Positions 1 through 9,532 are shown, counted from the stretch's first letter. The stretch is DNA of 64,000 nt from Bog-950 sp964423405 (GCA_964423405.1 CAYREY010000011.1:16189-80188), one strand, 5' to 3'. The notes: generated by a model from the sequence alone, not told the origin. Made by a program: numbers and translations.

Positions 1-101
1 GCTAAGTAGTTTTTTTATGCGGGCGGTTTCGGTAGTCATATAGCACTAAAGTAAACAGAATATTTTTTTGCTTCTTAACTACCTGTTAGGTTATTTAGGG
101 G

Positions 102-109
102 TATGTTTG
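102..109 (+). promoter_or_regulatory. -7-like box (TATGTTTG) abutting serC start
   Basis: TATGTTTG matches the Bacteroidota -7 consensus TAnnTTTG and lies only 4 nt before the serC ATG, so a transcript from here would be leaderless or nearly so. No -33 TTTG/TTG is found at the usual 19-21 nt spacing; the nearest TTTG is about 31 nt upstream. The match is seen; promoter function is inferred. Confidence 0.3.
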
Positions 110-113
110 CCCC

Positions 114-1178
114 ATGGGTAAAATTAATTTTTATGCAGGTCCGGCCATATTACCGGCTTCGGTTATAGAACAGGCGCAGGCAGCCGTTAAAAATTTCGAA
201 GGTACAGGGTTAAGCATACTGGAGGTATCGCACCGCGGTAAAGAGTTTGTAAAAGTAATGGATAATGCCCGCGCGCTTGCAAAAGAGCTGATGGGGCTAA
301 ACGATAACTACGAGGTTATTTTTCTGCATGGAGGCGGCCTATCGCAGTTTCACATGGTGCCTATGAACCTGCTTAATGAAAACGAAACGGCCAGTTATTT
401 CGATACCGGCACCTGGGCGCATGGGGCACTTACCGAGGCTAAGTTATTTGGTAATGTACATATAGCCTGTTCATCTAAAGATAAAAACTACACCTACGTG
501 CCAAAGCAGTATAGTGTAGCTCCCGGTTCTAAATACCTGCATATTACCAGCAACAATACCATATATGGTACGCAGCTACAGTTGCCACTAAACCCACCAG
601 CCGGTGTGCCGGTAGTATGCGATATGAGCAGCGATATTTTTTCGCGCAAGGTAGATTATAATCAGTTCGGTCTGGTGTATGCAGCAGCGCAGAAAAACCT
701 GGGACCTTCGGGTACAACATTGGTGGCAGTAAATAAAAACACACTTGGCCACGTTAACCGCCGTATTCCGCGTATGCTCGATTATCGACAACATATAGAG
801 AAAGAAAGCATGTTGAATACCCCGTCGGTGTTCCCAATATATGTGGCATACCTAACCCTGCAATGGGTTAAAAGCGAAGGGATAGATACTATAGAAGCCC
901 GCAACCTGCGCAAGGCTAAAAAATTATACGATACTATAGATGCCAGCCACCTGTTTAACTGCCCTATAGCTAAAGAGGACCGTTCAATAATGAATGTATG
1001 CTTTACTGTGGAGGATAAAACTCTGGAAGAAAAATTTATACAATTTACACAGGCGCGTGATATAGTTGGCCTTAAAGGGCATCGTAGCGTAGGTGGCTTC
1101 CGGGCTTCAATTTATAATGCTATGCCCGAGAGCGGTGTAGACGCGCTATGTGAAGCTATTATAGATTTTAAAGGCTGA
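114..1178 (+). CDS. serC: Phosphoserine aminotransferase SerC
   Basis: A 354-aa class V aminotransferase of normal family length. It converts 3-phosphohydroxypyruvate and glutamate to phosphoserine in cytoplasmic serine synthesis and can also act in pyridoxal phosphate synthesis. The N-terminus reads MGKINFYAGPAILP, the SerC hallmark (FxxGPA.LP). The motif AAQKNLGPSG places the PLP-binding lysine at residue 194, and the C-terminus carries the GHRSVGGFRASIYNA substrate-loop signature. The ATG at 114 fits the conserved N-terminus exactly. The gene converges on the ABC transporter with only 28 bp between stops. serA is not in view upstream, where the window begins. Confidence 0.96.
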   Translation: MGKINFYAGPAILPASVIEQAQAAVKNFEGTGLSILEVSHRGKEFVKVMDNARALAKELMGLNDNYEVIFLHGGGLSQFHMVPMNLLNENETASYFDTGTWAHGALTEAKLFGNVHIACSSKDKNYTYVPKQYSVAPGSKYLHITSNNTIYGTQLQLPLNPPAGVPVVCDMSSDIFSRKVDYNQFGLVYAAAQKNLGPSGTTLVAVNKNTLGHVNRRIPRMLDYRQHIEKESMLNTPSVFPIYVAYLTLQWVKSEGIDTIEARNLRKAKKLYDTIDASHLFNCPIAKEDRSIMNVCFTVEDKTLEEKFIQFTQARDIVGLKGHRSVGGFRASIYNAMPESGVDALCEAIIDFKG

Positions 1179-1206
1179 TAGTAAGTTGGCTTACCAACCG
1201 GTGTGG

Positions 1207-3021
1207 TTAGTTATCTGCTACCGGGGCATCGGCTTTCTTTTTCATAAACTGCATATCATACAGTTTTTTATAGTAGCCATTTAGCTCCAGCAATTCTTCG
1301 TGCGTACCAAATTCTTTAAGCTCGCCTTTATCAAGCACCATTATTTTGTGTGCATGGCGTATGGTAGATAGCCGGTGGGCAATAACTATACTGGTGCGGC
1401 CTTTTACCAGTGTTTCTATAGCGTTTTGTATCAGGTGCTCACTTTCGCTGTCAATGCTCGATGTGGCTTCGTCCAGTATCAATACTCCCGGATTATATAC
1501 CAATGCTCTTACAAAAGAGATAAGTTGTCGCTGGCCCATTGATAGGGTAGCTCCACGCTCCATTACCATATAATCGTACCCGCCCGGCAGGCGGCTGATA
1601 AAGTTATGTGCACCTACCAGTTTAGCGGCATGTATCACCTGCTCGCGGGTAATGTTTTCATTACGCAGGGTAATATTTTCAAATACACTACCGGCAAATA
1701 AAAATACATCCTGTAAAACCACACTCATTTTCGACCGGAGCGCAGCAAGTTCATACTCCTGTGTATCTATCCCATCTATTTTAATGGAGCCTTTTTGTAT
1801 GTCGTAGAATCTGCCAAGTATAGATATGGTGGAGGTTTTGCCACTGCCGGTAGCTCCTACAATAGCCAGCGTTTCACCCGCATTTAGCGAAAACGATACA
1901 TTTTTAAGTATATAGTTATCTCCGCTGTAAGCAAACCATACGTTTTCAAAATCTATTTTGCCCTGTATAGTTACAGGGCTGTGTTTACCTTTATTGGGTA
2001 TAAACTCATCTGTATCCAATAGCTTAAATACCCTGTCTGCTGCAACTATTCCTCTTTGTATTACATTCACTTTATCGGCAATAAACCGCAACGGGCGGAA
2101 AAGCATATTTATTAGCAACAAAAAGCCGGATATAATACCAACGCCTCTGATATCAAGCAGGTTTGCATTAAAGGTGGCATGGCGCAGCATTTCATGGCTC
2201 GCCATCCATACCATGCATCCTATGGCTACAGCCAGGCAAACCTCTACCGCCGGGAAAAACAAAGAGTAGTACCAGATACCCTTTATGTTAGCATTGCGCA
2301 ATTGCGCATTTATCTCTTCAAATTTTTGTTTCTCTTTTTCTTCTACTGCAAAAATCTGGATAATACGCATGCCGGTAATATGCTCCTGTAAAAAAGCATT
2401 TAGCCGGCCTATTTGTGTGCGTTCATCCTGAAATGATTTTTTTACCCCCTCCTGAAACCAACGCGTAAACCATAGCAACACAGGTAATACAACTATACTG
2501 GCTACTGCAACTTTCCAGTTTACATATAACATAGCAGCTAAAACTGTAATTATGGTAAGTATATCAGCTACTATACTTATTAAACCTTCGCTAAACGTAT
2601 CGTTTATTGCTTCAATATCCGAAATGGTTCTCGTAGTAGAGGTGCCTATCGGGTTTGTATCAAAGTATTTTAACCGCGAGTGTATCAGGTGGCTGTACAC
2701 CTTTACCCGCATATCTTTCACAATACTTTGTCCAAGCCATGCGGTAGTATAATTAAATACATAGCGCATTATCGACTCGGCAACAAGTAATACTACCATT
2801 AACAGTACAGCATTCTGTAAACCCTGTTTATTAAAGTAATCGTTACTTATATAATGGTCGGTGGCATAAATAATTATCAGCGGGCGGCCAATTGATAATA
2901 CAGCCAGTATAACCGACATTATCATCGATCCATAAAACGTATTTTGATATGGGTCGGCAAGACTAATAATCCGTTTCAGCAGGTCGAAATCCAGAAAAGG
3001 CTTCTTCTCATTATTTTTCAC
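1207..3021 (-). CDS. ABC exporter, fused permease and ATPase (MsbA-like)
   Basis: A 604-aa half-transporter of the MsbA/multidrug type. Six predicted membrane helices occupy roughly residues 30-310, followed by one nucleotide-binding domain. Walker A (GATGSGKTS) is at about 389-397, the LSMGQ signature at about 493-497 and Walker B (VLILDEATSS) at about 513-522, with an H-loop histidine in IVIAHRLST. It should work as a homodimer in the inner membrane exporting lipid or hydrophobic substrates; the substrate cannot be read from sequence. A paired second half-transporter gene is absent, so a homodimer is likelier than a heterodimer. It converges with serC and is followed upstream on the same strand by truA. 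Confidence 0.93.
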   Translation of the reverse strand: MKNNEKKPFLDFDLLKRIISLADPYQNTFYGSMIMSVILAVLSIGRPLIIIYATDHYISNDYFNKQGLQNAVLLMVVLLVAESIMRYVFNYTTAWLGQSIVKDMRVKVYSHLIHSRLKYFDTNPIGTSTTRTISDIEAINDTFSEGLISIVADILTIITVLAAMLYVNWKVAVASIVVLPVLLWFTRWFQEGVKKSFQDERTQIGRLNAFLQEHITGMRIIQIFAVEEKEKQKFEEINAQLRNANIKGIWYYSLFFPAVEVCLAVAIGCMVWMASHEMLRHATFNANLLDIRGVGIISGFLLLINMLFRPLRFIADKVNVIQRGIVAADRVFKLLDTDEFIPNKGKHSPVTIQGKIDFENVWFAYSGDNYILKNVSFSLNAGETLAIVGATGSGKTSTISILGRFYDIQKGSIKIDGIDTQEYELAALRSKMSVVLQDVFLFAGSVFENITLRNENITREQVIHAAKLVGAHNFISRLPGGYDYMVMERGATLSMGQRQLISFVRALVYNPGVLILDEATSSIDSESEHLIQNAIETLVKGRTSIVIAHRLSTIRHAHKIMVLDKGELKEFGTHEELLELNGYYKKLYDMQFMKKKADAPVADN

Positions 3022-3088
3022 AGGTTGCGAATGTAAACCTAATTGCCGGATTTTGGCGTGGTAGAATTAACGGTATTTAATACCCCTG

Positions 3089-3913
3089 TTAATCAATGTA
3101 GGGGTACCTTATTTTAGATAGAAAAAGCCCGTTTGGTGGTGCCAGGTAATGAATGCGGAAGTCTTTTTTGTTGGCCACGGTATCCTTAAACTCATCTACC
3201 GATATACGGCCTTTACCAACCATTAACACGGTACCAACTATCTTGCGTATCATTCCTCTCAGGAAACGGTTAGAGGTTACTGTAAACCGCAGCATTTGCC
3301 CAGGTTGTAGATGTAATGGTAACTCAATGGAGCTGGCTGTATCGGGGTAATCGTACGGTTTCAGTATCAGGTGTTGCGAGGGGAGTATATCCCATTTGGC
3401 CTGCTTTATATAACAGATATTGGTTTTGAAATCTTCGCTGGGCAGGCATAGCGAGGTAAAATCCTGTATGGTTTTAATAAACTCGGTGGCTTCCAGTACT
3501 TTCTCCCAGTCTATTTGGTAAAAACCCTGGTAAAAACTAAAACGCTTAATAAAAGACGATTTGTCGAAGTGAACATAATATTCATAGGTTCTTTCGGTAG
3601 CATCAAAACGTACGTTAGCATTGTCTGCTGCATCAAAAATCCGGAAAATGGTAATGTCCTCGGGTAAAACACAGTTCAGGCGAAACAGAAAATCCTTCTT
3701 ATCGGTTATTTCGCGTTCGCTGTCAAAATGCATGTAAAAATCTTTGGCATGTACGCCGGTATCGGTACGGCCACACCCCATGCTTTTAATGTGTTGGCCC
3801 AACAGCTTTTGCAGGGCCAGGTTTATGGTTTGTTGCACACTGGGCGAATTAGCCTGTACCTGCCAGCCGCAGTAATTGGTGCCATCGTAACTTAGGTGTA
3901 AAATATAACGCAC
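3089..3913 (-). CDS. truA: tRNA pseudouridine(38-40) synthase TruA
   Basis: A 274-aa protein that isomerises uridines 38-40 in the anticodon arm of tRNA. The catalytic aspartate is D51 in the motif GCGRTDTGVHA, and the N-terminal LSYDGTNYCGWQ is the TruA signature. Length is normal for the family. The start is GTG at 3913, fixed by the conserved N-terminus. A TACATTTG box (Bacteroidota -7 consensus) sits 4 nt upstream of that GTG, suggesting a leaderless message. The gene lies just upstream of the ABC exporter on the same strand, with about 67 bp between them. Confidence 0.95.
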   Translation of the reverse strand: MRYILHLSYDGTNYCGWQVQANSPSVQQTINLALQKLLGQHIKSMGCGRTDTGVHAKDFYMHFDSEREITDKKDFLFRLNCVLPEDITIFRIFDAADNANVRFDATERTYEYYVHFDKSSFIKRFSFYQGFYQIDWEKVLEATEFIKTIQDFTSLCLPSEDFKTNICYIKQAKWDILPSQHLILKPYDYPDTASSIELPLHLQPGQMLRFTVTSNRFLRGMIRKIVGTVLMVGKGRISVDEFKDTVANKKDFRIHYLAPPNGLFLSKIRYPYID

Positions 3914-4060
3914 GGCTCAAATGTAACTTGTATTGGCAAATTAATCGTCGGACTCAGTAAATTAAGTACCATGTCAACTCTTTTTTTGCTAAGGCAACAC
4001 TAATCTGAGTAAGGGTTTTGCCATTGTGTTCGATAGAGGTATGGTGCAGGCTGGCCTTGC

Positions 4061-5500
4061 TTATTTTAAAGGCTTAAGTTTGTTTTTAAGTTGTTCTTTT
4101 ATCCATGGTTTGCCTGCAAAATGCGAATCGTTCTCCAGTTGCGTTAACATATACCGTATCTCATCTTTACCCGTTATAGAGAGTAGTTTTTTGCAATAAC
4201 TAATAAAACGGCTAAACAACGGTTTTACATGATGTAGCGTTTCTGCGTTTCGTTTTATGTATTGGTTAAAAGCATTCAGGTAGTCTATTAATACACCCGT
4301 ATCGCCATTGTTTCGCTCATAAATGCACATAAATTGCCAACGCCTTACAGTTAGGTTAAATACCGGTTCTTCTTTCACCTGTGCCTGCTGATATAGCGGC
4401 ATGGCTTTTTCATATTCTTTTATGTAATAGTGGTACAGTCCTTTGGCGAAAGCAAGTTCAGTAGCAGCATTATCACCATGCAGGCATGGTGAATAAGTAT
4501 CTATAAATTTTTCAATCCAGATTGGCTCTTTGCCGGTTAATACAGCTAACGAAACTGCGTTACGGAAAGTAATAGGCTGTATTTTTCCTCTTTCCAGCAG
4601 AATGTTGTGCTTTATCTTTACATCAATACACCAAAGAGATTCTATGCCGGCATCAACATTTCCTTTGTTAAACCAGTTGAGGTTATAGCTGGTCAGATAG
4701 TCGATACATTCTACAGCCGATTGTGTTATAGTGTTTTTTTCTATTTCTGTGAGATAAGATTTTAGTTTTTGATAGCTATCCCGCCCTTCTTCATATGTTG
4801 TTGTGCTAAATAGCTGATATATATTTATAAATATATGCGCATATACAAACGAGTTATTGTTATAAGGAGCCAGTATGTTTAGTAGGTCCTCTATATTTTC
4901 TTTTTTATAGGGGGTGCCCAAAAAAGCAGCCCTGCTAAGCAATTCGCAGTGGTAACGAAGCTTTTTTATGGCATAGTACTCATCCAGTGTTTTTATTGCA
5001 GGGGAGATATCGTTGTTATGATTGCGGATACTCTTTGCGCTAAATCCACTCTTTTCTATGGTAGCCGCAACATGCCTGTCATAGAAATAGTCTATGTTTT
5101 TGTCTTTATCTAATTCCAGCTTTTCCTGGAGCTTATCCATGTTGTCGGCTGCCAGTATGTCCCAATGTAGTTCTATTTCCTGCCACATGGTTTCAATCAA
5201 CACAGCCCTGTCATTTGTATGCCAGCGCTCTATTGCTAAAAATTTTTCTAATGCCTTAATCAGTTCGCTGCCAGCTTTGGCTTGTTTGTTTTCCGATGGC
5301 AGGTCTTTTACTTTTTGAGCTATCCGGGCAGGGGTAAATTTCTTTTCATCAAACCCGGGGTAAAGTGTTTCCAGATAATTGAATAATGCTATCGACGAAG
5401 CCGGGACCTTAAAATAGGGCGAGTACACATAGTCTGTAAATCGTTTCAGGTGTGCTTTGTCAAGTTTCTTTAGATGAGAGATTAATTTTTGTAAATGCAT
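4061..5500 (-). CDS. Bacteroidota ~480-aa helical family protein (member A)
   Basis: A 479-aa protein without signal peptide or membrane segment, rich in predicted amphipathic helices, so probably cytoplasmic with a TPR-like superhelix. No catalytic motif is visible and its function is unknown. It has the same length, a similar N-terminus (hydrophobic LI-L-K-K pattern) and a similar C-terminal style as the gene at 35974-37419, and the two are probably distant paralogues. Both are monocistronic, on the same strand, and preceded by a related palindromic sequence built on CCCTTT-CCAGCA. The family relationship rests on architecture and needs an alignment. The divergent neighbour is a LuxR-type HTH gene. 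Confidence 0.75.
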   Translation of the reverse strand: MHLQKLISHLKKLDKAHLKRFTDYVYSPYFKVPASSIALFNYLETLYPGFDEKKFTPARIAQKVKDLPSENKQAKAGSELIKALEKFLAIERWHTNDRAVLIETMWQEIELHWDILAADNMDKLQEKLELDKDKNIDYFYDRHVAATIEKSGFSAKSIRNHNNDISPAIKTLDEYYAIKKLRYHCELLSRAAFLGTPYKKENIEDLLNILAPYNNNSFVYAHIFINIYQLFSTTTYEEGRDSYQKLKSYLTEIEKNTITQSAVECIDYLTSYNLNWFNKGNVDAGIESLWCIDVKIKHNILLERGKIQPITFRNAVSLAVLTGKEPIWIEKFIDTYSPCLHGDNAATELAFAKGLYHYYIKEYEKAMPLYQQAQVKEEPVFNLTVRRWQFMCIYERNNGDTGVLIDYLNAFNQYIKRNAETLHHVKPLFSRFISYCKKLLSITGKDEIRYMLTQLENDSHFAGKPWIKEQLKNKLKPLK

Positions 5501-5582
5501 GATAATGTTAACTGCTGTAGGGTTCGGAATACTAAAAAAACTATTTTTTGCCGGAAATCATTGATGGGCTTATACTCTCTTC

Positions 5583-5610
5583 AAACCCTTTGCCAGCAGG
5601 TCTTTTAGCC
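5583..5610. promoter_or_regulatory. Conserved upstream element shared with 37454-37482
   Basis: The core AAACCCTTTGCCAGCAGG followed by TTTTAG closely matches the sequence at 37454-37482 upstream of the other ~480-aa family gene. It lies about 83 nt upstream of the start of member A, in the divergent intergenic region. The similarity is seen; a regulatory role (operator or RNA leader) is inferred. Confidence 0.45.
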
Positions 5611-5638
5611 TATAACGGTTTTCTGGTATAGGCTAAAA
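5603..5638. repeat. Perfect 12-bp inverted repeat in divergent intergenic region
   Basis: TTTTAGCCTATA at 5603-5614 is followed, after a 12-nt loop, by its exact complement TATAGGCTAAAA at 5627-5638. It overlaps the shared CCCTTT-CCAGCA element and sits between two divergent genes, so it could be an operator for either. There is no T-run suited to a terminator. Confidence 0.6.
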
Positions 5639-5725
5639 TGACTCACTTTACCGGAAAACCGTGGCGTTTATGTACTTGCGGCCGCCAGCCTGTCATTTTA
5701 TTCTTGTGTGGTAAACATACTGGTA

Positions 5726-5947
5726 ATGACTATTAAGCAGAACAGTACAGCCGATAAACTCAGTGATCGCGAAACTGAAATACTGCAACACATGGCCGAT
5801 GGCCTGTCCAGCAGAGTAATTGCAACTGTCTTAGGTATTAGCGAAGATACTGTTGAAACGCATCGCAAAAACATATACCGAAAGATTGATGCAAAAAATG
5901 CAGCACAGGCAATGGCATACGGATTTCGCAATAACATACTAAGATGA
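5726..5947 (+). CDS. Stand-alone LuxR-type HTH protein
   Basis: A protein of 73 aa (79 aa if the upstream GTG at 5708 is used) that consists almost wholly of one GerE/LuxR helix-turn-helix. LSDRETEILQHMADGLSS opens the domain, VIATVLGISEDTVETHRKNI is the recognition-helix region, and it ends within the last helix. No receiver, PAS or ligand domain is present and no room for one exists upstream. Such minimal proteins may bind DNA or act as dominant partners of larger LuxR proteins. The next gene, a VWA lipoprotein, is 164 bp downstream past a likely terminator, so they are probably separate units. Annotated from the ATG at 5726, since all domain residues lie after it. Confidence 0.75.
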   Translation: MTIKQNSTADKLSDRETEILQHMADGLSSRVIATVLGISEDTVETHRKNIYRKIDAKNAAQAMAYGFRNNILR

Positions 5948-5986
5948 CCAACTGAACCTGAAAACTATCGTTCTTTTTAAATCCCT

Positions 5987-6028
5987 GCCGGTGCGGTTCG
6001 TAGCTGAGTTTCCGTACCGGCGTTTTTA
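5987..6028 (+). terminator. Rho-independent terminator after LuxR-type gene
   Basis: GCCGGTGCGG at 5987-5996 pairs with CCGTACCGGC at 6012-6021 with one mismatch, across a 15-nt loop, and is followed by a short T-run. Confidence 0.6.
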
Positions 6029-6111
6029 TATAATTTTGCTAGCAGGCACACTATTTTGATATAAAAAATGTTTATTCGCACCTATTGATCACCCCTTAAA
6101 ACGCCACAACT

Positions 6112-7764
6112 ATGAAGTTGATTAAAAATGCTGCCTGTTTTGCTATTCTTGTTTTACTACTGTTAGCATCAGGCTGTAAAAAGGAAAAAGAGCCTTGTTT
6201 TGAGTTGAAAAAGTATCTTTTAGAAACGCAAACTCCAAGCTATGTAAATGTATTTTTTCAGGTAACCGACGATAACGGTAAAGGTGTAACCGACCTGACT
6301 GTTGATGATTTTACACTACAGGAAAACAACGGTGATATTTCACCAACCGAATCTGATTTGCGAATACGCAAGGCCGATGAGCTTCCTTATACAATTAAAA
6401 CAGTTTTGTTGCTTGATAACAGTTTAAGTTTATCACAGTCCGACCTAGATAAAATTAAACAGGCCGCTATTGCATTGGTAAATACCAAGGAAAATAATCA
6501 GGTGTTTGCTATCTATAAATTTTCGGAGTTTGTTGAAGAAGTGCAGGGCTTTACTTCAGATATTTCGGCACTTACTACAGCTATTAACAGCATACAACGC
6601 GGTGCTAGTTCAACGAACCTGTATGGTGCTGTTATTACTGGTGTATCGGCATGGACAGATATTTACAGTATCTCGGCTATTGAACAGGGCTTTTTAGTAG
6701 TGCTTTCAGATGGAAGTGATACCCAGGGTTCACGTACATTGGAAGAGGCCCGCACCGCAACTACCGGCAAAAAAGTTTACACAATTGGTTTGGGTAGCGA
6801 AATAGATCAGAACGCACTTAAAACTATTGGTAACTCTGGTTTTTTCCAGATTACCGATGTTAATCAGCTTGCTTCAAAATTTGATGAAATACAGGATGAT
6901 ATCAGGAAGTTTGCCAATAGTTTTTATTGGGTAAATTATCTTTCACCCAAACGTGGTAACAATACCCACCAGCTTACCCTGCGCCTTAAAAATAACTGCC
7001 CCACTGGTAGCATTATTAGTGGCGATTTTAACAGCAATGGTTTTTATAGCGCTACTCAAGGGGTATATATTAACGGCGGTAGAACGACCTTTGAGCTGGT
7101 TGCCGGTAGTGTACTGGAACTCAATGCACAAACTATTCTAGGCAACAACACACCCAACTATAACTGGGTTTCATCAAATCCATCAATAACGTCAATGGCT
7201 ATATCGGGCTCGGGTAATACTACTGCCACAATAAACGGTGCCAGTAACACAGTTGGACAGTCTTTTTCGCTTACTATTACCGATAACGCTAATTCGCTTA
7301 GTACTACCGTTCAGGTAAACGTGGTAGCACAACCTACCGGTGTGGTAGAAAATTTTAATAGCTTGCCATCTAATAACTCGTATGTAACATGGAGCACCGG
7401 TACCTGGTATAGTGATGTTGTAGCTGGTTCGCCTGCACCATCGTTCCGTTCAGCACCATCGTTGGTAAACTACGGCACATCGGTGATGAGCGCTGTAATT
7501 AACGTACCCAATGGTAGTTCTACTGTGCAAATATCGTTTAAACGAAAAGTGAGTAGCGAGAGTGGATATGATTATCTTAAATTTAAAATAAATGGTAGCG
7601 TTCGCGACTCATGGTCTGGCGAGCAGGATTGGGATGTAAAAACCTACACTCATGTGGGGGGCTCGGGTACTTTGCAACTTGATTGGGCTTATGAAAAGGA
7701 TGTATCACAATCAAGCGGACAGGATGCCGCATGGGTAGATGAATTAATCGTAACCTTTAACTAA
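6112..7764 (+). CDS. VWA-domain lipoprotein with Ig-like and jelly-roll-like C-terminus
   Basis: A 550-aa surface lipoprotein. The N-terminus is a lipoprotein signal ending in LASGC, with the lipidated cysteine near residue 22. A von Willebrand factor A domain spans about 95-265 with an intact MIDAS: DNSLS (DxSxS), a threonine/serine loop near GASSTNLYGAV, and LSDGSD. An Ig-like segment follows at about 320-405, and a C-terminal region of about 140 aa has a beta-sandwich, carbohydrate-binding-like look. No T9SS sorting domain is present. The likely role is metal-dependent adhesion or protein-protein contact at the cell surface; partners are unknown. Confidence 0.85.
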   Translation: MKLIKNAACFAILVLLLLASGCKKEKEPCFELKKYLLETQTPSYVNVFFQVTDDNGKGVTDLTVDDFTLQENNGDISPTESDLRIRKADELPYTIKTVLLLDNSLSLSQSDLDKIKQAAIALVNTKENNQVFAIYKFSEFVEEVQGFTSDISALTTAINSIQRGASSTNLYGAVITGVSAWTDIYSISAIEQGFLVVLSDGSDTQGSRTLEEARTATTGKKVYTIGLGSEIDQNALKTIGNSGFFQITDVNQLASKFDEIQDDIRKFANSFYWVNYLSPKRGNNTHQLTLRLKNNCPTGSIISGDFNSNGFYSATQGVYINGGRTTFELVAGSVLELNAQTILGNNTPNYNWVSSNPSITSMAISGSGNTTATINGASNTVGQSFSLTITDNANSLSTTVQVNVVAQPTGVVENFNSLPSNNSYVTWSTGTWYSDVVAGSPAPSFRSAPSLVNYGTSVMSAVINVPNGSSTVQISFKRKVSSESGYDYLKFKINGSVRDSWSGEQDWDVKTYTHVGGSGTLQLDWAYEKDVSQSSGQDAAWVDELIVTFN

Positions 7765-7776
7765 ATTATTCTGCAT

Positions 7777-7812
7777 AAAAAAGCTGGGCCGGTTTACCGG
7801 CCCAGCTTTTTT
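7777..7812. terminator. Bidirectional terminator between convergent genes
   Basis: A perfect 16-bp stem (AAAAAAGCTGGGCCGG and its complement) around a 4-nt loop TTTA, giving T-runs on both strands. It serves the VWA lipoprotein gene on the plus strand and the thiolase gene on the minus strand. Confidence 0.92.
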
Positions 7813-7828
7813 ATAATATAGCATTTAT

Positions 7829-9025
7829 TTATATAATGCGTTCGTATACAATTGCAAAACCCTGCCCTACACCAATGCACATGGTTGCTAAACCATAGCG
7901 TAAATTGCGCCGTTTCATTTCGTGCAGTAGGGTGGTGGTTATACGGGCCCCCGAACAACCCAGTGGGTGGCCAAGCGCAATAGCGCCGCCGTTTACGTTT
8001 ACAATACCGGGATTTAGCCCTAAGTCGCGCATGCAGGCTATACTTTGCGAGGCAAATGCTTCGTTTAACTCTACAAGCTCCAGGTCGGCAACAGTAATAC
8101 CGGCACGTTGCAGTGCTTTACGTACCGCCGGTACGGGCCCTACCCCCATGTAAGCGGGTTCTACCCCCGCAGCCGCTACCGATACTACGCGGGCCAACGG
8201 CTTAAGGTTATATTGCTTTACTATATTTTCGCTAACTATTAATGTAGCAGCCGCTCCATCATTTATGCCAGATGAGTTACCGGCTGTTACACTGCCATCT
8301 TTGGCAAACGCCGGTTTTAGCTTTGCCAGGTCCTCAACCGAACTGAGGCGGGCGTGTTCATCTTTTTCAAAAAATATGGATTGCCCTTTACCTTTATCTA
8401 TCTCTATACCCACAATCTCTTCGGTAAATTTTCCTGCCTCATGTGCCAGTTGGTATTTAAGTTGCGATGAATGGGCAAACGTGTCTTGCTCTTCGCGGCT
8501 TATACCCCATTTTTTAGCCACATTTTCGGCGGTTTCGCCCATGCTATAGGTAGTTTCCTTCGAGAAATTTTTGTTGGTAAAACGCCATCCCAGCACCGTA
8601 TCGTACATTTGTTGGGTACGGTCAAAGCCAGTGCTTGCCTTCGCCAATACATAAGGCGCCCTTGTCATACTTTCTACCCCACCAGCTATATAAATATCTC
8701 CCTCGCCCAGCTTGATAGCGCGAGCGGCATCGCCTATTGCCTGTAGGCCCGAGGCGCACAAACGGTTTACTGTAACACCAGCAACCTGCACCGGTAGCCC
8801 GGCAAGCAAGGCTGCCATACGGGCTACGTTGCGGTTATCTTCACCGCTTTGGTTAGCAGCACCAAGTATTACTTCTTCAATCTGGTTGGTGTCAAGCCAA
8901 TGAGCGTTCCGTTCAACCAGTTTTTTTATTACGTGGGCGGCCAGGTCATCCGGACGGATATTGCTTAGCGTTCCGTTAAATTTACCTATAGGGGTACGTA
9001 GTGCGTCTATTATATATGCATTCAT
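7829..9025 (-). CDS. pcaF: Acetyl-CoA acyltransferase, 3-oxoadipyl-CoA thiolase-like
   Basis: A 398-aa degradative thiolase. The acyl-accepting cysteine is C90 in NRLCASG, the histidine is H353 in GGAIALGHPLG and the second catalytic cysteine is C383 in MCIGVGQG. The MCIGVGQG ending and the overall spacing resemble PcaF/PaaJ, which split 3-oxoadipyl-CoA into succinyl-CoA and acetyl-CoA in aromatic and phenylacetate breakdown. No other paa or pca genes are beside it, so a general beta-ketothiolase role is equally possible. The start ATG at 9025 gives the canonical N-terminus. It is divergent from the DUF4293 gene. Confidence 0.85.
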   Translation of the reverse strand: MNAYIIDALRTPIGKFNGTLSNIRPDDLAAHVIKKLVERNAHWLDTNQIEEVILGAANQSGEDNRNVARMAALLAGLPVQVAGVTVNRLCASGLQAIGDAARAIKLGEGDIYIAGGVESMTRAPYVLAKASTGFDRTQQMYDTVLGWRFTNKNFSKETTYSMGETAENVAKKWGISREEQDTFAHSSQLKYQLAHEAGKFTEEIVGIEIDKGKGQSIFFEKDEHARLSSVEDLAKLKPAFAKDGSVTAGNSSGINDGAAATLIVSENIVKQYNLKPLARVVSVAAAGVEPAYMGVGPVPAVRKALQRAGITVADLELVELNEAFASQSIACMRDLGLNPGIVNVNGGAIALGHPLGCSGARITTTLLHEMKRRNLRYGLATMCIGVGQGFAIVYERII

Positions 9026-9079
9026 TTCGCGAAAAAATTTAGGTTTACCGCGTCAAAAATAATTTTTCAACCGTTCCGT

Positions 9080-9532
9080 ATGATACAAAGAATACAAACT
9101 GTTTTTTTATTACTGGCAATAATTTGCCTTGCCTTGTTTTTAGCACTGCCATTATTAGCGGTAGAAACCAATAATTTTTTAGACAGCACCAGCGGTTTCG
9201 AGATAGGCCAGTCGGTAGTTATTTCAGGGCAGCCTTACAAGGTATTTGTCAATGCAATTATTGTTGGTTCTGCAGCTTTGTTATCGCTTATAGCCATATT
9301 TTTATATAAAAAACGCAGCCTGCAAATGCTACTTTGCTGGTTTTCGGTTATACTTATCGTTTCGGCTGTTGGGTTTGTGTTTTATAAATGGCAAACCCGT
9401 GTTTTTCCCGGTGATGTTATTTTCCGTAAATGGAATATTATGGCATTGGGGGCCGTATTATTCGAAATTCTGGCTATTTACTTTATACGTAAAGACGAAG
9501 AAACTATACGTAGCTTAGACAGGCTTCGTTAA
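9080..9532 (+). CDS. DUF4293 family membrane protein
   Basis: A 150-aa protein with four predicted membrane helices, at about 5-25, 55-75, 80-105 and 115-135. The opening MIQRIQTVFLLLA is typical of DUF4293, a family confined to Bacteroidota with no assigned function. It ends in a charged cytoplasmic tail. It stands alone between a divergent thiolase and a convergent sugar transporter. Confidence 0.85.
   Translation: MIQRIQTVFLLLAIICLALFLALPLLAVETNNFLDSTSGFEIGQSVVISGQPYKVFVNAIIVGSAALLSLIAIFLYKKRSLQMLLCWFSVILIVSAVGFVFYKWQTRVFPGDVIFRKWNIMALGAVLFEILAIYFIRKDEETIRSLDRLR

Noticed and set aside
5698..5937. 79-codon minus-strand ORF
   Set aside because: Exact antisense of the LuxR-type HTH gene, which has a recognisable domain.
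7829..9025. Part of a complete phenylacetate or beta-ketoadipate pathway cluster
   Set aside because: No other paa or pca gene is within the window; only the thiolase is seen.
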